Source: Siphonodentalium dalli
Lineage: Eukaryota; Mollusca; Scaphopoda; Gadilida; Siphonodentaliidae
DNA: 64,000 bases
Assembly: GCA_032622095.1 (NCBI GenBank)
Contig: CP136065.1
Coordinates: 39,125,503 to 39,189,502 of the forward strand
Reading direction: 5' to 3'
The position numbers and the translations under genes are program-made. Below the pieces are notes generated by a model. That model was not told where the DNA came from and made no database searches. It saw only the letters and a list, made by a program, of their open reading frames with translations. Numbering within the stretch: position 1 is the first letter of the stretch; the number at the start of each line of letters is the position of its first letter. This document shows, in pieces, positions 1 to 11,081 of the stretch.

Positions 1-1874
1 GTCCGACGTCAATACCACATGGCCACCGAAGCAACCCCAAAAAAAGGAAGCTCGAATGGCCGCTGTATTCTGACGTCGCACTTAGGACACTATATGCACA
101 TTTTAAGGTCTCTATAGTATTTGCACTGTCTCAAAAATCAAATTTGCTTCTAAAAGCTTTTATGGTTTTCCTTCATTTATTTAATTTAAAATTGCAATGT
201 GATGTTATTGTAATTGTATAGTTTCTATTGCTATCACAATGATAAGAGTAGTGAGGGCAAGCTGTCTATATTTTTTTTTTGGAAACGGTCTGGTACCTGC
301 TTTGTATTTCCGGATACCGTGCGAGTTCTTGCCATACAAATAATACAAAAATGCATTTTCTTCGCTATTTTGTCTTGGTGTCAGTATTGTTTACATGTTA
401 TTATTTCGGTATTGACGACTAGTGTTTTTGTACAGTTCGTTGGTATAAAGTTTGTTTTTGCTGTTTTAAACAAATCGGAAATGCGCCTCATGTCAATTTG
501 AAGTTACAACGCTACGACTTCACAGTTCACGTGTTGACTCTGCTCTCTACAATTGAAAAATAATATAGGCCAATGGCATATATTATTATTATTATTTTAT
601 TTCAGATATGAATGTCCATATGTGTGTTTGGAATTATCATTTACAAGTATAGTAAATCCGTCCACTCCTTATCCAAGGGAGATTGATACATAATATCTAA
701 AGCGGATAACGGGCACTTTTATATTCGAGCTTGTGATTTAGCCATTTATTATATATCCATATATTGTATGCTGGTGTAATGTGCTAGCATTATGCACATT
801 ACCAACTGAGCCACCATGGTTCCAATCGGTCATTTATTCTATATTATTATGTTTTCATTCATAACGTGGAAAACTTTGCCATTATATCACTCATAATACA
901 AGCTCATACTTTGGTTCTGACTGTATTTTTAATGACAATTGCATGTGAGGGGGGGCTGATTTTAAGATCCCTTCAACCTCAACGATTGAGAACTGGCCTT
1001 ATATCGAGTCAACTCTTGGGGGATCTATTCAATTTACTATGTGTGTGATGTTAAACGAATATTAGTGTGAACTGGGAGAGCGCCCTGATTTTGAATGTGC
1101 CATGTGTTGTAAATTCTTGTTCCCCAATCAAGTCAAAAAAGACTGCGCCGCATTACAGACAATATTGTTGACAATGTGCAAATTGCAAAAAAAAACAAAA
1201 ACTCTTATGTGGGTTGCATAATTAAGCTACAGATTGTGTACAAATGAAATACGAATATTAATTAAGAATTTGAATTTTCTTCGTGTTGGAATAATCCCAG
1301 GTGAGTCAAGGGGCAGGGAACAACTCTGGGATAAAAGGTTGATTCTTTTGTTTTTAATTTGTGGTACCCACCACCCCAGGAACGTTATTTATTTCCATTC
1401 AGATTTCGAACATCCACCCCCCCCCCCCCACACACACACGTTTCGCCAATGGCAATTGTGGACCCACCCCAAGGTTTGATGATAAACGGTGAAAATAATA
1501 GGATAAGGCAGCAGAGGGTGTGAAATGTTTTAAATGAGCATCCGGATGAAATGACAATCAGGTAAGCTTAATGAAAGGTACCAAACATCTCAGTATATCA
1601 TAAAACCCTTATTAACTAAACTTGTCAAAAAAGGTTTAGAATCCATACCCATAGGTTACCCGCAGAATATATGTTACAGAGATGTGATGCACTAATGCGT
1701 GCTCTCTCATGTTGTGACTAACCCAGGCTATATTACTAAATCGTAGCCCAATCTCTGTATTAATGAGGTAATTTTCCATCTTCAGTCTGTTCCATTAAGC
1801 GTCCCAAAATATTAATCATCTCACAATTCATACAGTATTGCATACCAAAGTTTCAAAATATCTAGATTATGCTG

Positions 1875-2271
1875 AATTGGGAGCAAAAACCGTTATCTGA
1901 AGCAGAACATTTCTCTTTGAATGTCCACACGCTATTGATCGATGAAATTAGCATGTTTGTATGGTGATAAAGTGTTCACTGTTATCAGTAGATGACTTTC
2001 ATCCTTTAAGAGAAACAACGCATTTGGCGGGGCACTCTGGGCCACCCCCTCGCTGTCTGCCACTCTGGCTCATGGGTTGAATGTCATTGCCGTTGGTGAC
2101 CTATTCCAGTTACCTCCTGCTTAAACTAATTTTTTTTTGACAAATACTATTCTTTCCAATCTTTGGCATTTATTCAAGCCAATGATTTTCTCAACAAATT
2201 TGAGGCAATATGAAGATATTTTTGAGGCCAGTATTCTGAATAGAGCAGGATATGGCCTCTTGACTGGATAA
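1875..2271 (+). pseudogene. Decayed Pif1/Helitron-type helicase fragment (copy 1)
   Basis: Several short open pieces in different frames keep the motif order of the Pif1/Helitron superfamily 1 helicase. From 1875 the frame reads PLSEAE then LLIDEISM (Walker B-like DEIS) and stops at 1965. From 2008 it reads KRNNAFGG, matching the PFGG stretch. From 2077 it reads NVIAVGDLFQLPP, the GD-FQLPP motif, followed by a stop. From 2170 it reads TNLRQYEDIFEASILNRAG, like the N-RQ...LNR-R segment, and stops at 2269. Such helicases drive rolling-circle transposition (Helitrons) or act in DNA maintenance (cellular Pif1). The dead frames and the duplicate at 20820-21280 argue for a transposon relic. No intact Walker A was found. 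Confidence 0.75.
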
Positions 2272-3757
2272 GATACCTCAGTTTTAAAGCCAAGACTTTA
2301 GAACGCTCCACAACCTGTAACATTACTAGTATTCTTATCAATCCAAATTTCCAAATACATGATCACAAATCTTAAATGTCAACATTACAAACCATCACAG
2401 GCTACAACCCATGCAAATTTATAACCCTATAGTTCGGACATTTTATAACCTTAATTGCAATAACGTCTAGAAGGAACATATCAAATTTTAACATCAAATT
2501 AGTTCCCTGTTCAACCAAATGTTAAATGTAAAATACAGTGCCATTACAACTTTCATTATATCGATAGAGCATCGATATTACCAACAGTACCCATTCCCCA
2601 GTTAATATGGACCACACTAACAGACAATTCTATATATTGTCAACATAGCACGTGACCCATGCGGCCTTAGTCATGATCGTGTCAATGTTTTCTTTGCACA
2701 ATATAACTTCGAATTAAATTTAACAAAACAAAATAAAATATAGCTCAATACTTCTATTTCAAATACATGTAGTTCGTGTGTGATCTGATGCATACATCTT
2801 AGTTTTCTTGTATTATAATAATGCTATAGTATATGTAGAATAGTCCCAGATACACATTAGTTGTATTATTTCGCCTGTGAGTGGCTTGAGCTCACTCCCC
2901 GAACCAACATATTTCGTTTACTCGATGTGTGCCACACGTTACTTAATTTATGGCTGGAGCCATGAATTAAATTTATAACTTAAATTATGGTTGGAGCCAT
3001 AAATTAAATTTAAATTAAATTATTAAATTATATTTTAAGATAACATGTTAACATGAACGTTAAGACATCTTCGACTCAAATGAATTATTTCCCTTTATAT
3101 GTTATCAATATTAGATCGTTATTATTACCCGGAAATTATTGAAAATAGCGTACAGTATCCCTTTAAATGCTGTAGCTCGGTATATCATCTCTGTACCAGT
3201 ATCTTAAATTAACTCTTATCCATCTTTCAAATTATTTACAATAAACGAGCATTGTCCGTTAAGATAGTGTATAGTTCAACAACCTATTTTGAGACACAAT
3301 ACGTTTCACCTAAACGGAATAACCATCAAATATATATATGACAGTCACACGATTTAGAAATCTAAGTCATACCTAAATATAGAGTCGCGCGATGACAAAA
3401 CGAAACCGAAACAGATTGGGAAGCAGCTTGTCGGGGAATTACCCAGAATCTATTTTTCTCTTCCGTAAATACGTTGCATATTCTGCGCGGTCATGTCTAT
3501 ACATGTACGCCTGATGTCGCGGGTGAACACAGTGAATGTACGTGAATAGTAATTGATCGCCAAATATACACAACAAACTCAATTCTTCGCCATCAAACCT
3601 TTGCTGTTATATATTAAACCTTAGTGAGATCATGCATTAATGTTTACAAAGCGAAGTACAATATAACGTACGCTGACCTTATTTCGCACTCGAATGGCTA
3701 ATTGTGCAATATAATTTTCTCTCTAAACGATAGCTGCGCATCAAATACCTCGTAAAC

Positions 3758-4054
3758 ATGCATTCCAAGTATCCCCTAATAGGGATGGAACTCTCTGAAC
3801 AAGATTGTATTGCCAGATACTTACGTGTTTTAGTTTTATGCTTGAAAGTATTCACAGAAGGTACACACTCAGTAGATCTAAGTATAATAGCTATGAGAGA
3901 TAACTCTACCTTGAGTTTGGGCATGAGTATTCAGATAAAAATAAAAATGGATCCGGGGATGGATCGCTCGTGCTATTTTCAGGTAAAATCACTCGCATTG
4001 ACGCGATGTGTACTTTTGACTGGTTATGTCCATATATTCCCGAGGGATGGCTAA
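3758..4054 (+). CDS. Small open frame in the 3' part of the dispersed repeat, unidentified
   Basis: A 98-codon frame starts at an ATG. Its first ~36 codons are also open in copy 2 (from 22695) with only a few differences, until copy 2 breaks off at about 22800. The middle (around SIIAMRDNST) is also readable in copy 3 from 27754, with two synonymous third-base changes and one Leu/Trp change before a stop. The opposite strand is open here too (3679-3924 and 22566-22814), so openness alone does not show coding. I do not recognise the product. It may be a relic of a second transposon reading frame or chance. Confidence 0.2.
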   Translation: MHSKYPLIGMELSEQDCIARYLRVLVLCLKVFTEGTHSVDLSIIAMRDNSTLSLGMSIQIKIKMDPGMDRSCYFQVKSLALTRCVLLTGYVHIFPRDG

Positions 4055-4313
4055 GCTCTCCTCATCGTGCACGAATCGTTGTCTGCTGAACTAAACAGAT
4101 CAATTTCACAAAACAAATGAATGCATACATTTTGCTAAGTTGAAGAAATATATGCATCAGTACAATGTAGTAGATGTAAATAAACAGGGATAAATTAAGT
4201 GTTTGTATTTTTTGTCGCATGCATGGCTATATGGGTATATAAAGAAAGTTATGGACAAGTTACTTCAGGTGTAGCTAGTTCATACAAAAGTACAACTAGT
4301 GATGTCTCTAATT

Positions 4314-6230
4314 GTGCTCAAGGATGCTATAATCTACATGCATGAGATGTAATAGTGATACACAACACATATTAATGTAGTATGAACTTTAATATAACCC
4401 TAAGTTATAATGTTATATGGAGTATCATGGTGCTATAATCTACATGCATGTGATATAATAGTGATACACAACACATATTAATGTAGTATGAACTTTAATA
4501 TAACCTTAAGTTATAATATTATATGGAGTATCATGGTGCTATAATCTACATGCATGTGATGTAATAGTGATACACAACACATATTAATGTAGTATGAACT
4601 TTAATATAACCCTAAGTTATAATGTTATATGGAGTATCATGGTGCTATAATCTACATGCATGTGATGTAATAGTGATACACAACACATATAATGTAGTAT
4701 GAACTTTAATATAACCCTAAGTTATAATGTTATATGGAGTATCATGGTGCTATAATATACATGCATGTGATGTAATAGTGATACACAACACATATTAATG
4801 TAGTATGAACTTTAATATAACCCTAAGTTATAATGTTATATGGAGTATCATGGTGCTATAATCTACATGCATGTGATGTGATAGTGATACACAACACATA
4901 TTAATGTAGTATGAACTTTAATATAACCCTAAGTTATAATATTATATGGAGTATCATGGTGCTAAATCTACATGCATGTGATATAATAGTGATACACAAC
5001 ACATATTAATGTAGTATGAACTTTAATATAACCCTAAGTTATAATGTTATATGGAGTATCATGGTGCTATAATATACATGCATGTGATATAATAGTGATA
5101 CACAACACATATTAATGTAGTATGAACTTTAATATAACCCTAAGTTATAATGTTATATGGAGTATCATGGTGCTATAATCTACATGCATGTGATGTAATA
5201 GTGATACACAACACATATTAATGTAGTATGAACTTTAATATAACCCTAAGTTATAATGTTATATGGAGTATCATGGTGCTATAATCTACATGCATGTGAT
5301 ATAATAGTGATACACAACACATTAATGTAGTATGAACTTTAATATAACCCTAAGTTATAATGCTATATGGAGTATCATGGTGCTATAATCTACATGCATG
5401 TGATATAATAGTGATACACAACACATATTAATGTAGTATGAACTTTAATATAACCCTAAGTTATAATGTTATATGGAGTATCATGGTGCTATAATCTACA
5501 TGCATGTGATGTAATAGTGATACACAACACATATTAATGTAGCATGAACTTTAATATAACCCTAAGTTATAATGTTATATGGAGTATCATGGTGCTATAA
5601 TCTACATGCATGTGATGTAATAGTGATACACAACACATATTAATGTAGTATGAACTTTAATATAACCCTAAGTTATAATGTTATATGGAGTATCATGGTG
5701 CTATAATCTACATGCATGTGATATAATAGTGATACACAACACATATTAATGTAGTATGACCTTTAATATAACCCTAAGTTATAATGTTATATGGAGTATC
5801 ATGGTGCTATAATCTACATGCATGTGATGTAATAGTGATACACAACACATATTAATGTAGTATGAACTTTAATATAACCCTAAGTTATAATGCTATATGG
5901 AGTATCATGGTGCTATAATCTACATGCATGTGATATAATAGTGATACACAACACATATTAATGTAGTATGAACTTTAATATAACCCTAAGTTATAATGCT
6001 ATATGGAGTATCATGGTGCTATAATCTACATGCATGTGATATAATAGTGATACACAACACATATTAATGTAGTATGAACTTTAATATAACCCTAAGTTAT
6101 AATGTTATATGGTGCTCAAGGATGCTATAATCTACACGCATGAGATGTAATAGTGATACACAACACATATTAATGTAGTATGAACTTTCAAATAATATAA
6201 CCCTAAGTTATAATGCTATATGGAGTATCA
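4314..6230 (+). repeat. 106-bp satellite array, about 18 monomers
   Basis: A head-to-tail array with monomer starts about every 106 bases (for example 4431, 4537, 4643, then 4748 after a one-base deletion). Monomers differ mainly at a few positions (gtgatgtaat versus gtgatataat; aatgttatat versus aatgctatat). The AT-rich unit contains the palindrome ACATGCATGT. The first and last monomers share a different 10-base block (tgctcaagga in place of agtatcatgg) and gcatgagatg in place of gcatgtgat. The array abuts the 3' end of the dispersed repeat at 4292. No coding potential. Confidence 0.95.
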
Positions 6231-6554
6231 GGGGACCGACCAGGGTATCAAGACGACAATGATCGCCGATGCTTAAAGATTATTCCTGGCTAGAAGGTAT
6301 ATAAGTAATCATCTTATGAGTCGGGGGGGGTATGGTTTCTGATATAGGATGGTCGGGGTATGGTTTCTCATATAGCACTTGCCTGACTATTATGGGGCAC
6401 TTTGTTAATAACCTTCAGAATTTATCAGGCCGTGACCATGCATGTATTTAGGGAACTGACTAATTTATGTGACAATTTTAACTACTGTTCCTGATCGGTT
6501 CTCGCGCGGTAACTCAGTCTGATATTCGGTCTGTGTCTAGTTAACTATAATTAA
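6231..6554. other. Unannotated spacer
   Basis: No gene is supported. It holds a short imperfect direct duplication around 6325-6380 (gtatggtttctgatataggatggtc-like then gtatggtttctcatatagc) next to a G run. Confidence 0.6.
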
Positions 6555-6590
6555 TATACGTGTTCATATTTTAAGTTACAGTGTCTGCAG

Positions 6591-6839
6591 TTGTCTGCTA
6601 TTGCCCGGTGCATGTATCAGGCGAGGTGGGACCAATACCACCGACACAAACCGGAGGGTGGTATATCCCCCGTCGTGCCTGGTACCATGCACGCTATACC
6701 AGACAACTGGAGAAACTGTAACGTATTTACCATATCGACATTTTTCAATGAAGACTGTAAAAGACCAAAAAATAACTCACCGTACACTTTGTTCGACGTG
6801 AAATCTGATAATATATTCCAGTTAGTTGAGGGGATGTAA
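6591..6839 (+). CDS. Possible terminal coding exon, product unknown
   Basis: An open frame runs from a candidate 3' splice site (a pyrimidine-containing stretch ending TTACAG at 6576-6581 or CTGCAG at 6585-6590) to a TAA at 6837. The frame is about 82 codons and the encoded piece looks protein-like: MYQARWDQYHRHKPEGG near the start, then PGTMHAIPDNWRNC, an FNEDCKRP stretch and an acidic end. An AATAAA lies 92 bases past the stop. The first in-frame ATG is at 6612. I do not recognise a family and found no upstream partner exon. It could be a host terminal exon, a retrocopy fragment or chance. Confidence 0.35.
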   Translation: MSAIARCMYQARWDQYHRHKPEGGISPVVPGTMHAIPDNWRNCNVFTISTFFNEDCKRPKNNSPYTLFDVKSDNIFQLVEGM

Positions 6840-6930
6840 CTCTGCGGTATATATTAATGTATATACATGTACTCGAAAACTAACAATCACCACTAAAACG
6901 TACCAACAAGTTTCTGCAAGTGGAACGCAA

Positions 6931-6936
6931 AATAAA
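6931..6936 (+). terminator. AATAAA poly(A) signal, candidate
   Basis: A canonical hexamer 92 bases after the stop at 6839, the spacing expected for a short 3' UTR. It supports the terminal-exon reading but is weak alone in AT-rich DNA. Confidence 0.3.
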
Positions 6937-8477
6937 GGTCGTGAATAGCTTGCGACCAATGGTTCGACCAGGCCCGCACAGTAGTGTTGATTTAAGCCGT
7001 GTGTGTTTCCCCAATGATCCCATTCAAGTTTTCAGTGCAGAGAAAGATGACGTCAAAATTTGATCTTTGGCCTCGTACTCCAATGATGGAAATGAACACG
7101 GCACGCATGCAGTTCTGTCATAAGAAAACAACTCTTCAATAGTCGAACAACAAATTCTATGTCAATGGAATTCGTTCTATTTATCATATAAATAAATAAA
7201 GAAGCTAACGCCACGATCATCAGTCACTTATACAACGGATCAACCAGCTGACTTCACATGCCAAGTGAAGAGGTTAGTGAGTAACCTTGGTCAGCATGGG
7301 TTTCGATGCTATACAAGGACTGGTGAAAGCTAACGATACAGTCATCAATCGAATGTCAAGTCATGTACATATGTTTGATAAATATATTTTTATTTTATCA
7401 TAAAATACAAAAAAATGACAATAATATAATTACTCCTGGTTAATATTTAGACATTATTATTTTTTCATATCTACATGTAATTGGAACATTTTACCATCAT
7501 GATCAGTATTAAATACTTAATGATCAGTATTAATATATAATGATCAGTATAAAATTACAGTTATCTAGGCGCATTGTAATCCAAAACCCTTTCAACCATT
7601 GTCCAACATATAGTGTTTCCATGTGGTTTCCCTTAATATCATATAGACTCGAGCGGTTTGGACGGTAGGCCTATGTTTTTGTGCGAGTTCGGAGTGCTGC
7701 AGTTTTCGCAATGCCCAGCAATAATCTTTAGTTGTCTTAGAGTGTGTAATTCACAGCAATAATCTTTAGATGTCTTAGAGTGCAATTCACAGCAATAATC
7801 TTTAGATGTCTAATAGTGTGTAATTCACATTTCCGATTGTATATTAGTCGTTAAATTTCACATTTATATTTGGTTTGAGGCGGAGGGAAAAGTGCATCTT
7901 TACGAAATGGTGGTTACTAACCTTATATTAGGACAACATCCGGTTTAGCGACCTGGCATAGTGACTATAGTCTCATACCAGGTGAGTAATTCCGGTCGCT
8001 AATTTGAATTGGAGACATGGTAATATTAATGTATATGGTCCCCGCATCAAAGGCAGGACTGGTGTATATGTGACGGTATCATTACGACACAATGATTAAA
8101 GGGACGAAAGGCATTCACAGTGGGTCTGTGAGAACTTATAAAAACATGTAAATCCATCACGATCGAGAACACGAGGAAATATATCGAATATAATAATCCT
8201 CCAATAACGATATTTCGATTTTCAAATTCAATTTTATGTAAACAAACCCTTTACAGTGATTTGTCATGAACATCACATATCGAGCAGTACAACAAATATT
8301 TAGTCTGATCTTCAGAATAGTTTGCAATGCTTTGACCTGTTCCAATGTTTACCGTCACGTGTTGATATAACTTGGGTATTTTATTGGACTACGACGATAA
8401 TGTACATGTAGCTGTAACAGTAATGTTACATAACAATGGTTTTGGTGAAATCTCGTTACTGGACAATTATATATTAA
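6937..8477. other. Intergenic stretch with small repeats
   Basis: No gene is supported. Around 7499-7555 the motif atgatcagtattaa occurs three times. At 7719-7829 a 34-38 base unit (agcaataatctttag plus gtgtaattcac) is repeated three times. The rest is unremarkable AT-rich sequence. Confidence 0.6.
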
Positions 8478-9016
8478 CCCTTTCTATACTAAAACATCAT
8501 CGACGAGTAGTTATCTCATAGGACATGTTCAGATAATATAAGTTTAACCATTTATATACTAAAACATCATCGACGAGTAGTTATCACATAGGAAATGTTC
8601 AGATAATAAGTTTAACCATTTCTATACTAAAGCATCATCGACGAGTAGTTATCTCATAGGAAGTGTTCGGATAATATGTTGAACCATTTATATACTAAAG
8701 CATCATCGACGAGTTGTTATTCCATTGGAAATGTTCAGATAATAATTTCAGCAACCGACCGTCTGTTGCACTTATTATCTGAACATATCCCCCAATACAT
8801 AGGACTCCTTCCGTAATAAGTTTAATCATTTCTATACTAATGCATCATCGATGAGTAGTTATCTCATAGGAAATGTTCTGATAATAAGTGTAACCATTTC
8901 TATACTAAAGCATCATCGACAACTAGTTATCCCATAGGAAATGTTCAGATAATAAGTTCAACAACCGACCGTTGGTTGCACTTATTATCTGAACATTTCC
9001 CTCAATAAATAGGAAT
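8478..9016. repeat. 68-70 bp tandem array with embedded hairpins
   Basis: At least six units contain catcatcgacgagtagttat, with starts about every 68-70 bases (8501, 8571, 8639, 8707, then 8849, 8917). Two places carry an inverted block: 8727-8789 and 8938-9000. There gaaatgttcagataataagt is followed by a short loop containing ccgaccg and its reverse complement, giving arms of about 20-30 bp. The array therefore mixes direct repeats and cruciform-capable hairpins. Confidence 0.85.
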
Positions 9017-9545
9017 CCTTAACGTGCATTCGTACAAATCAATAATAGACCCTTCCGATGAACACGTTTTAACTGACTGTGAGAATCCATTTGATATAGA
9101 GCGGGTTAATAATGTAAATAAGAACAGTCGATCTATTTTACATGGATTTGCTGTTCATAGTTTTTCAAATGTTGTAGCTTGCATGCCTTTTTACATGTAT
9201 CCAATGCAAATGCATTGAGTCCCTTCAATGGCCTAAAATATATTAAACCAGTGCGTCGTATGCCCCCTCGCCCGGTCGTGATATTTATACGAAGCCGCAC
9301 GTGGAATATTAACATGAAAGGACGCTATGTTTCTCAGCGCCACATCGATGAATTCAGTAGGCAGTATTGAGTATTCCCTATACAGTTATTGATACCTCTC
9401 CCCCAAAACGACGTATAAACATAGTATAAACGAGCCACAACATCTCTCTTAGGATGTGACCATCACACACATTCCGCGTGCTTGTTTACTTTGTTTGAAT
9501 GAATTATCGAGTTCTTGAAGTTCAATAGAGGATCTCACATGAGTT
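9017..9545. other. Unannotated spacer
   Basis: Two overlapping open frames of about 63 codons (9024-9218 and 9179-9370) occur, but neither has splice or family support. Nothing else is recognised. Confidence 0.5.
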
Positions 9546-9790
9546 TCTATTTTATACGGAATTTATCAACCGAGTTCACTAAATTCGATTTGAGCCGAGG
9601 TTTAACGAGGCTCAAATAGAATTTAGTGGACGAGGTTGATAAATTACGTATAAAATAGGACGAGTGTGAGATACTTTTTATCACATGATCAAATAAACGC
9701 GAAGCAATGCGAAATATCCATCGAAAACAACGATAAAAACCGCAGCGATCGCAAGTCATTTGAAGAACGATGTGACGTCATCGCACGCGC
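9546..9790 (+). mobile_element. Hairpin MITE-like element, copy A
   Basis: Arms of about 50 bp (9546-9597 and 9608-9657) form a near-perfect hairpin. A ~130-base tail follows, containing cacatgatcaaataaacgcg, gatcgcaagtcattt and a perfect TGACGTCA. A reverse-oriented copy with the same hairpin and tail lies at 46285-46520, and a looser relative at 45745-45895. No coding capacity, so it would be non-autonomous. Confidence 0.75.
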
Positions 9791-9867
9791 TGATATTATA
9801 CGTGTCTCTTATCGATAATTATGAAACTGCTTTTATGGGCAAATTATGTGATAATAATGTTTCTTGC

Positions 9868-9915
9868 ATCCATCGGATAAGACCCACCACATGGTATCGT
9901 TATGAGATGTGTCAT
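9868..9915 (-). repeat. Duplicated fragment of the NHL-type coding sequence
   Basis: About 45 bases closely match 10141-10187 inside the neighbouring beta-propeller gene (shared core aagaccc-ccacatg-tatcgt). The fragment sits just beyond that gene's stop, in its 3' flank and in the same orientation. It suggests a small local duplication of propeller-blade sequence. Confidence 0.65.
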
Positions 9916-9938
9916 GTACGTGAAGTTCCCTCGATATT

Positions 9939-11081
9939 TTACAGCTGACTCACGTATGCTGTGATAGAGTCGTTCGCAGCGTTTGAAACCATGAAGCACA
10001 CCCTGGACGGGTTGACACATATTCCGGCGGGTCTTGTTACTGATATTACTGAGCGAGTACTTTGTCCGTCACGGCTCAGTTCCATCACTTTAGTACTGTT
10101 GTAGTTGCAGACGTAAATGTTGTCGCCGAACACACATACGTCAATCGGACAAGACCCGCCACATGATATCGTGATGATATGTGTCGCGAGATCTGGAGAC
10201 AACACTACCACCTGATCTGAGTTACAATCGGTCACAAAGATGGCGTCGGCCTCCGGAGATACAGCCAGGGCCCAAGGATCCTTGAAAGCATATGTCGACT
10301 GAGCAATGACGTCACCACTCGTTGTTAGAGCACGCACGCAACAATCGCCGGGACATGTGACAACTAATCGGTCGCCGACGGATCCGATACCTCTACACCC
10401 TCCGGATACAGGAAACGATGTTTGATGACTGAGATCTGATGTTTGATACACCGATATCTGAGATGTTAGATTGTGTGATACGTATATACGATCATTAAGA
10501 TGATAGATACCAGTCGGACGAGAATTGATCGTGAGAGCGACAGACTTGATGGTTTTACCTTTATGGGTTACCAAGCTGAGCGTGTTCGGCGTGTCGGATG
10601 CAATAATCATATTCGACTGCGGACTTTTGTTGAGGAACGCCATCACCGACCAAGTTCCTCCGCATGAAAAGTCGAATTCCTTTACTAATTGACCGATAGG
10701 CTTCTGACAAATAGCCACATCACACGAATCAATCAAAATCTGCTGTACAGAATCCAAAACTCCTGTATTGATGACGGCCTCGTAATCTATCGGCGATAAC
10801 TTTTCGAAATCTCTGAGCAGACTCTTTGAATTGGATATAGAGTGATGCAGCTTGGTCGAACGCTTGTTAAGAGACTTAGCCCTTTTTGTAGCAGATACTT
10901 CTGAAGTAGCCTGTGCGTCGACAGGAACGTCCACTCCCCCCGGGTTTATTGCCGCCCCTTCACATGAATGTGATTCCGCTTCTTTTTCTGGTAACAGTTT
11001 TACTTGTCTCTCTTTCTTCAGTTCGGACAGAACTTTTACTATCTTATCTACGCTCTTTGCTGATAACTTGTGCTTTGACAT
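9939..11081 (-). CDS. Coiled-coil/NHL-like beta-propeller protein (TRIM-like, RING-less)
   Basis: The frame is open from 11204 down to the TAA at 9939 (421 codons), but the 11204 end has only a TTG. The first ATG is at 11081 and gives about 380 residues. The N-terminal ~70 residues (SEIRRIVDDCEQKTLNRVR, then KIVKVLSELKKERQ) look like a coiled coil. The C-terminal ~250 residues show repeated blade motifs such as PWALAVSPEADAIFVTD, PIDVCVFGDNIYVCNYN and PAGICV, as in NHL/six-bladed propellers of TRIM2/3/71-type proteins. These usually bind RNA or protein partners. Upstream DNA encodes B-box pieces out of frame, so the gene is either decayed at its 5' end, translated from the internal ATG, or mis-assembled. 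Bivalve genomes hold many such TRIM-like genes. Confidence 0.8.
   Translation of the reverse strand: MSKHKLSAKSVDKIVKVLSELKKERQVKLLPEKEAESHSCEGAAINPGGVDVPVDAQATSEVSATKRAKSLNKRSTKLHHSISNSKSLLRDFEKLSPIDYEAVINTGVLDSVQQILIDSCDVAICQKPIGQLVKEFDFSCGGTWSVMAFLNKSPQSNMIIASDTPNTLSLVTHKGKTIKSVALTINSRPTGIYHLNDRIYVSHNLTSQISVYQTSDLSHQTSFPVSGGCRGIGSVGDRLVVTCPGDCCVRALTTSGDVIAQSTYAFKDPWALAVSPEADAIFVTDCNSDQVVVLSPDLATHIITISCGGSCPIDVCVFGDNIYVCNYNSTKVMELSRDGQSTRSVISVTRPAGICVNPSRVCFMVSNAANDSITAYVSQL

Larger units (their letters stand above)
150..4292 (+). mobile_element. Copy 1 of a ~4.1 kb dispersed repeat with helicase remnants
   Basis: This stretch matches, segment by segment and in the same order, 15003-15306 plus 19772-22800 (copy 2). 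Its 3' part also matches 27696-27999 plus 28658-28834 (copy 3). Identity by eye is high in places, for example around 3370-3480 and 3740-3860 against 22320-22440 and 22680-22795. The middle (about 1620-1780) does not align with copy 2. Pif1/Helitron-type helicase motifs lie at 1875-2271. I cannot see diagnostic Helitron termini, so the family is an inference from the helicase remnants. The left border near 150 is where similarity to copy 2 begins; the right border near 4292 is where similarity to copy 3 ends, just before the satellite. Confidence 0.7.

Noticed and set aside
795-825. tRNA-like box A (tggctcagttgg on the minus strand), also in copy 2 near 19940
   Set aside because: No box B at the right distance and no cloverleaf. 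At most a very old tRNA-derived SINE remnant within the dispersed repeat.
4314-6230. taaccctaa inside every 106-bp monomer as a telomere-like signal
   Set aside because: It is a single partial match to the telomeric hexamer per unit, not a tandem run. Coincidence in an AT-rich monomer is sufficient.
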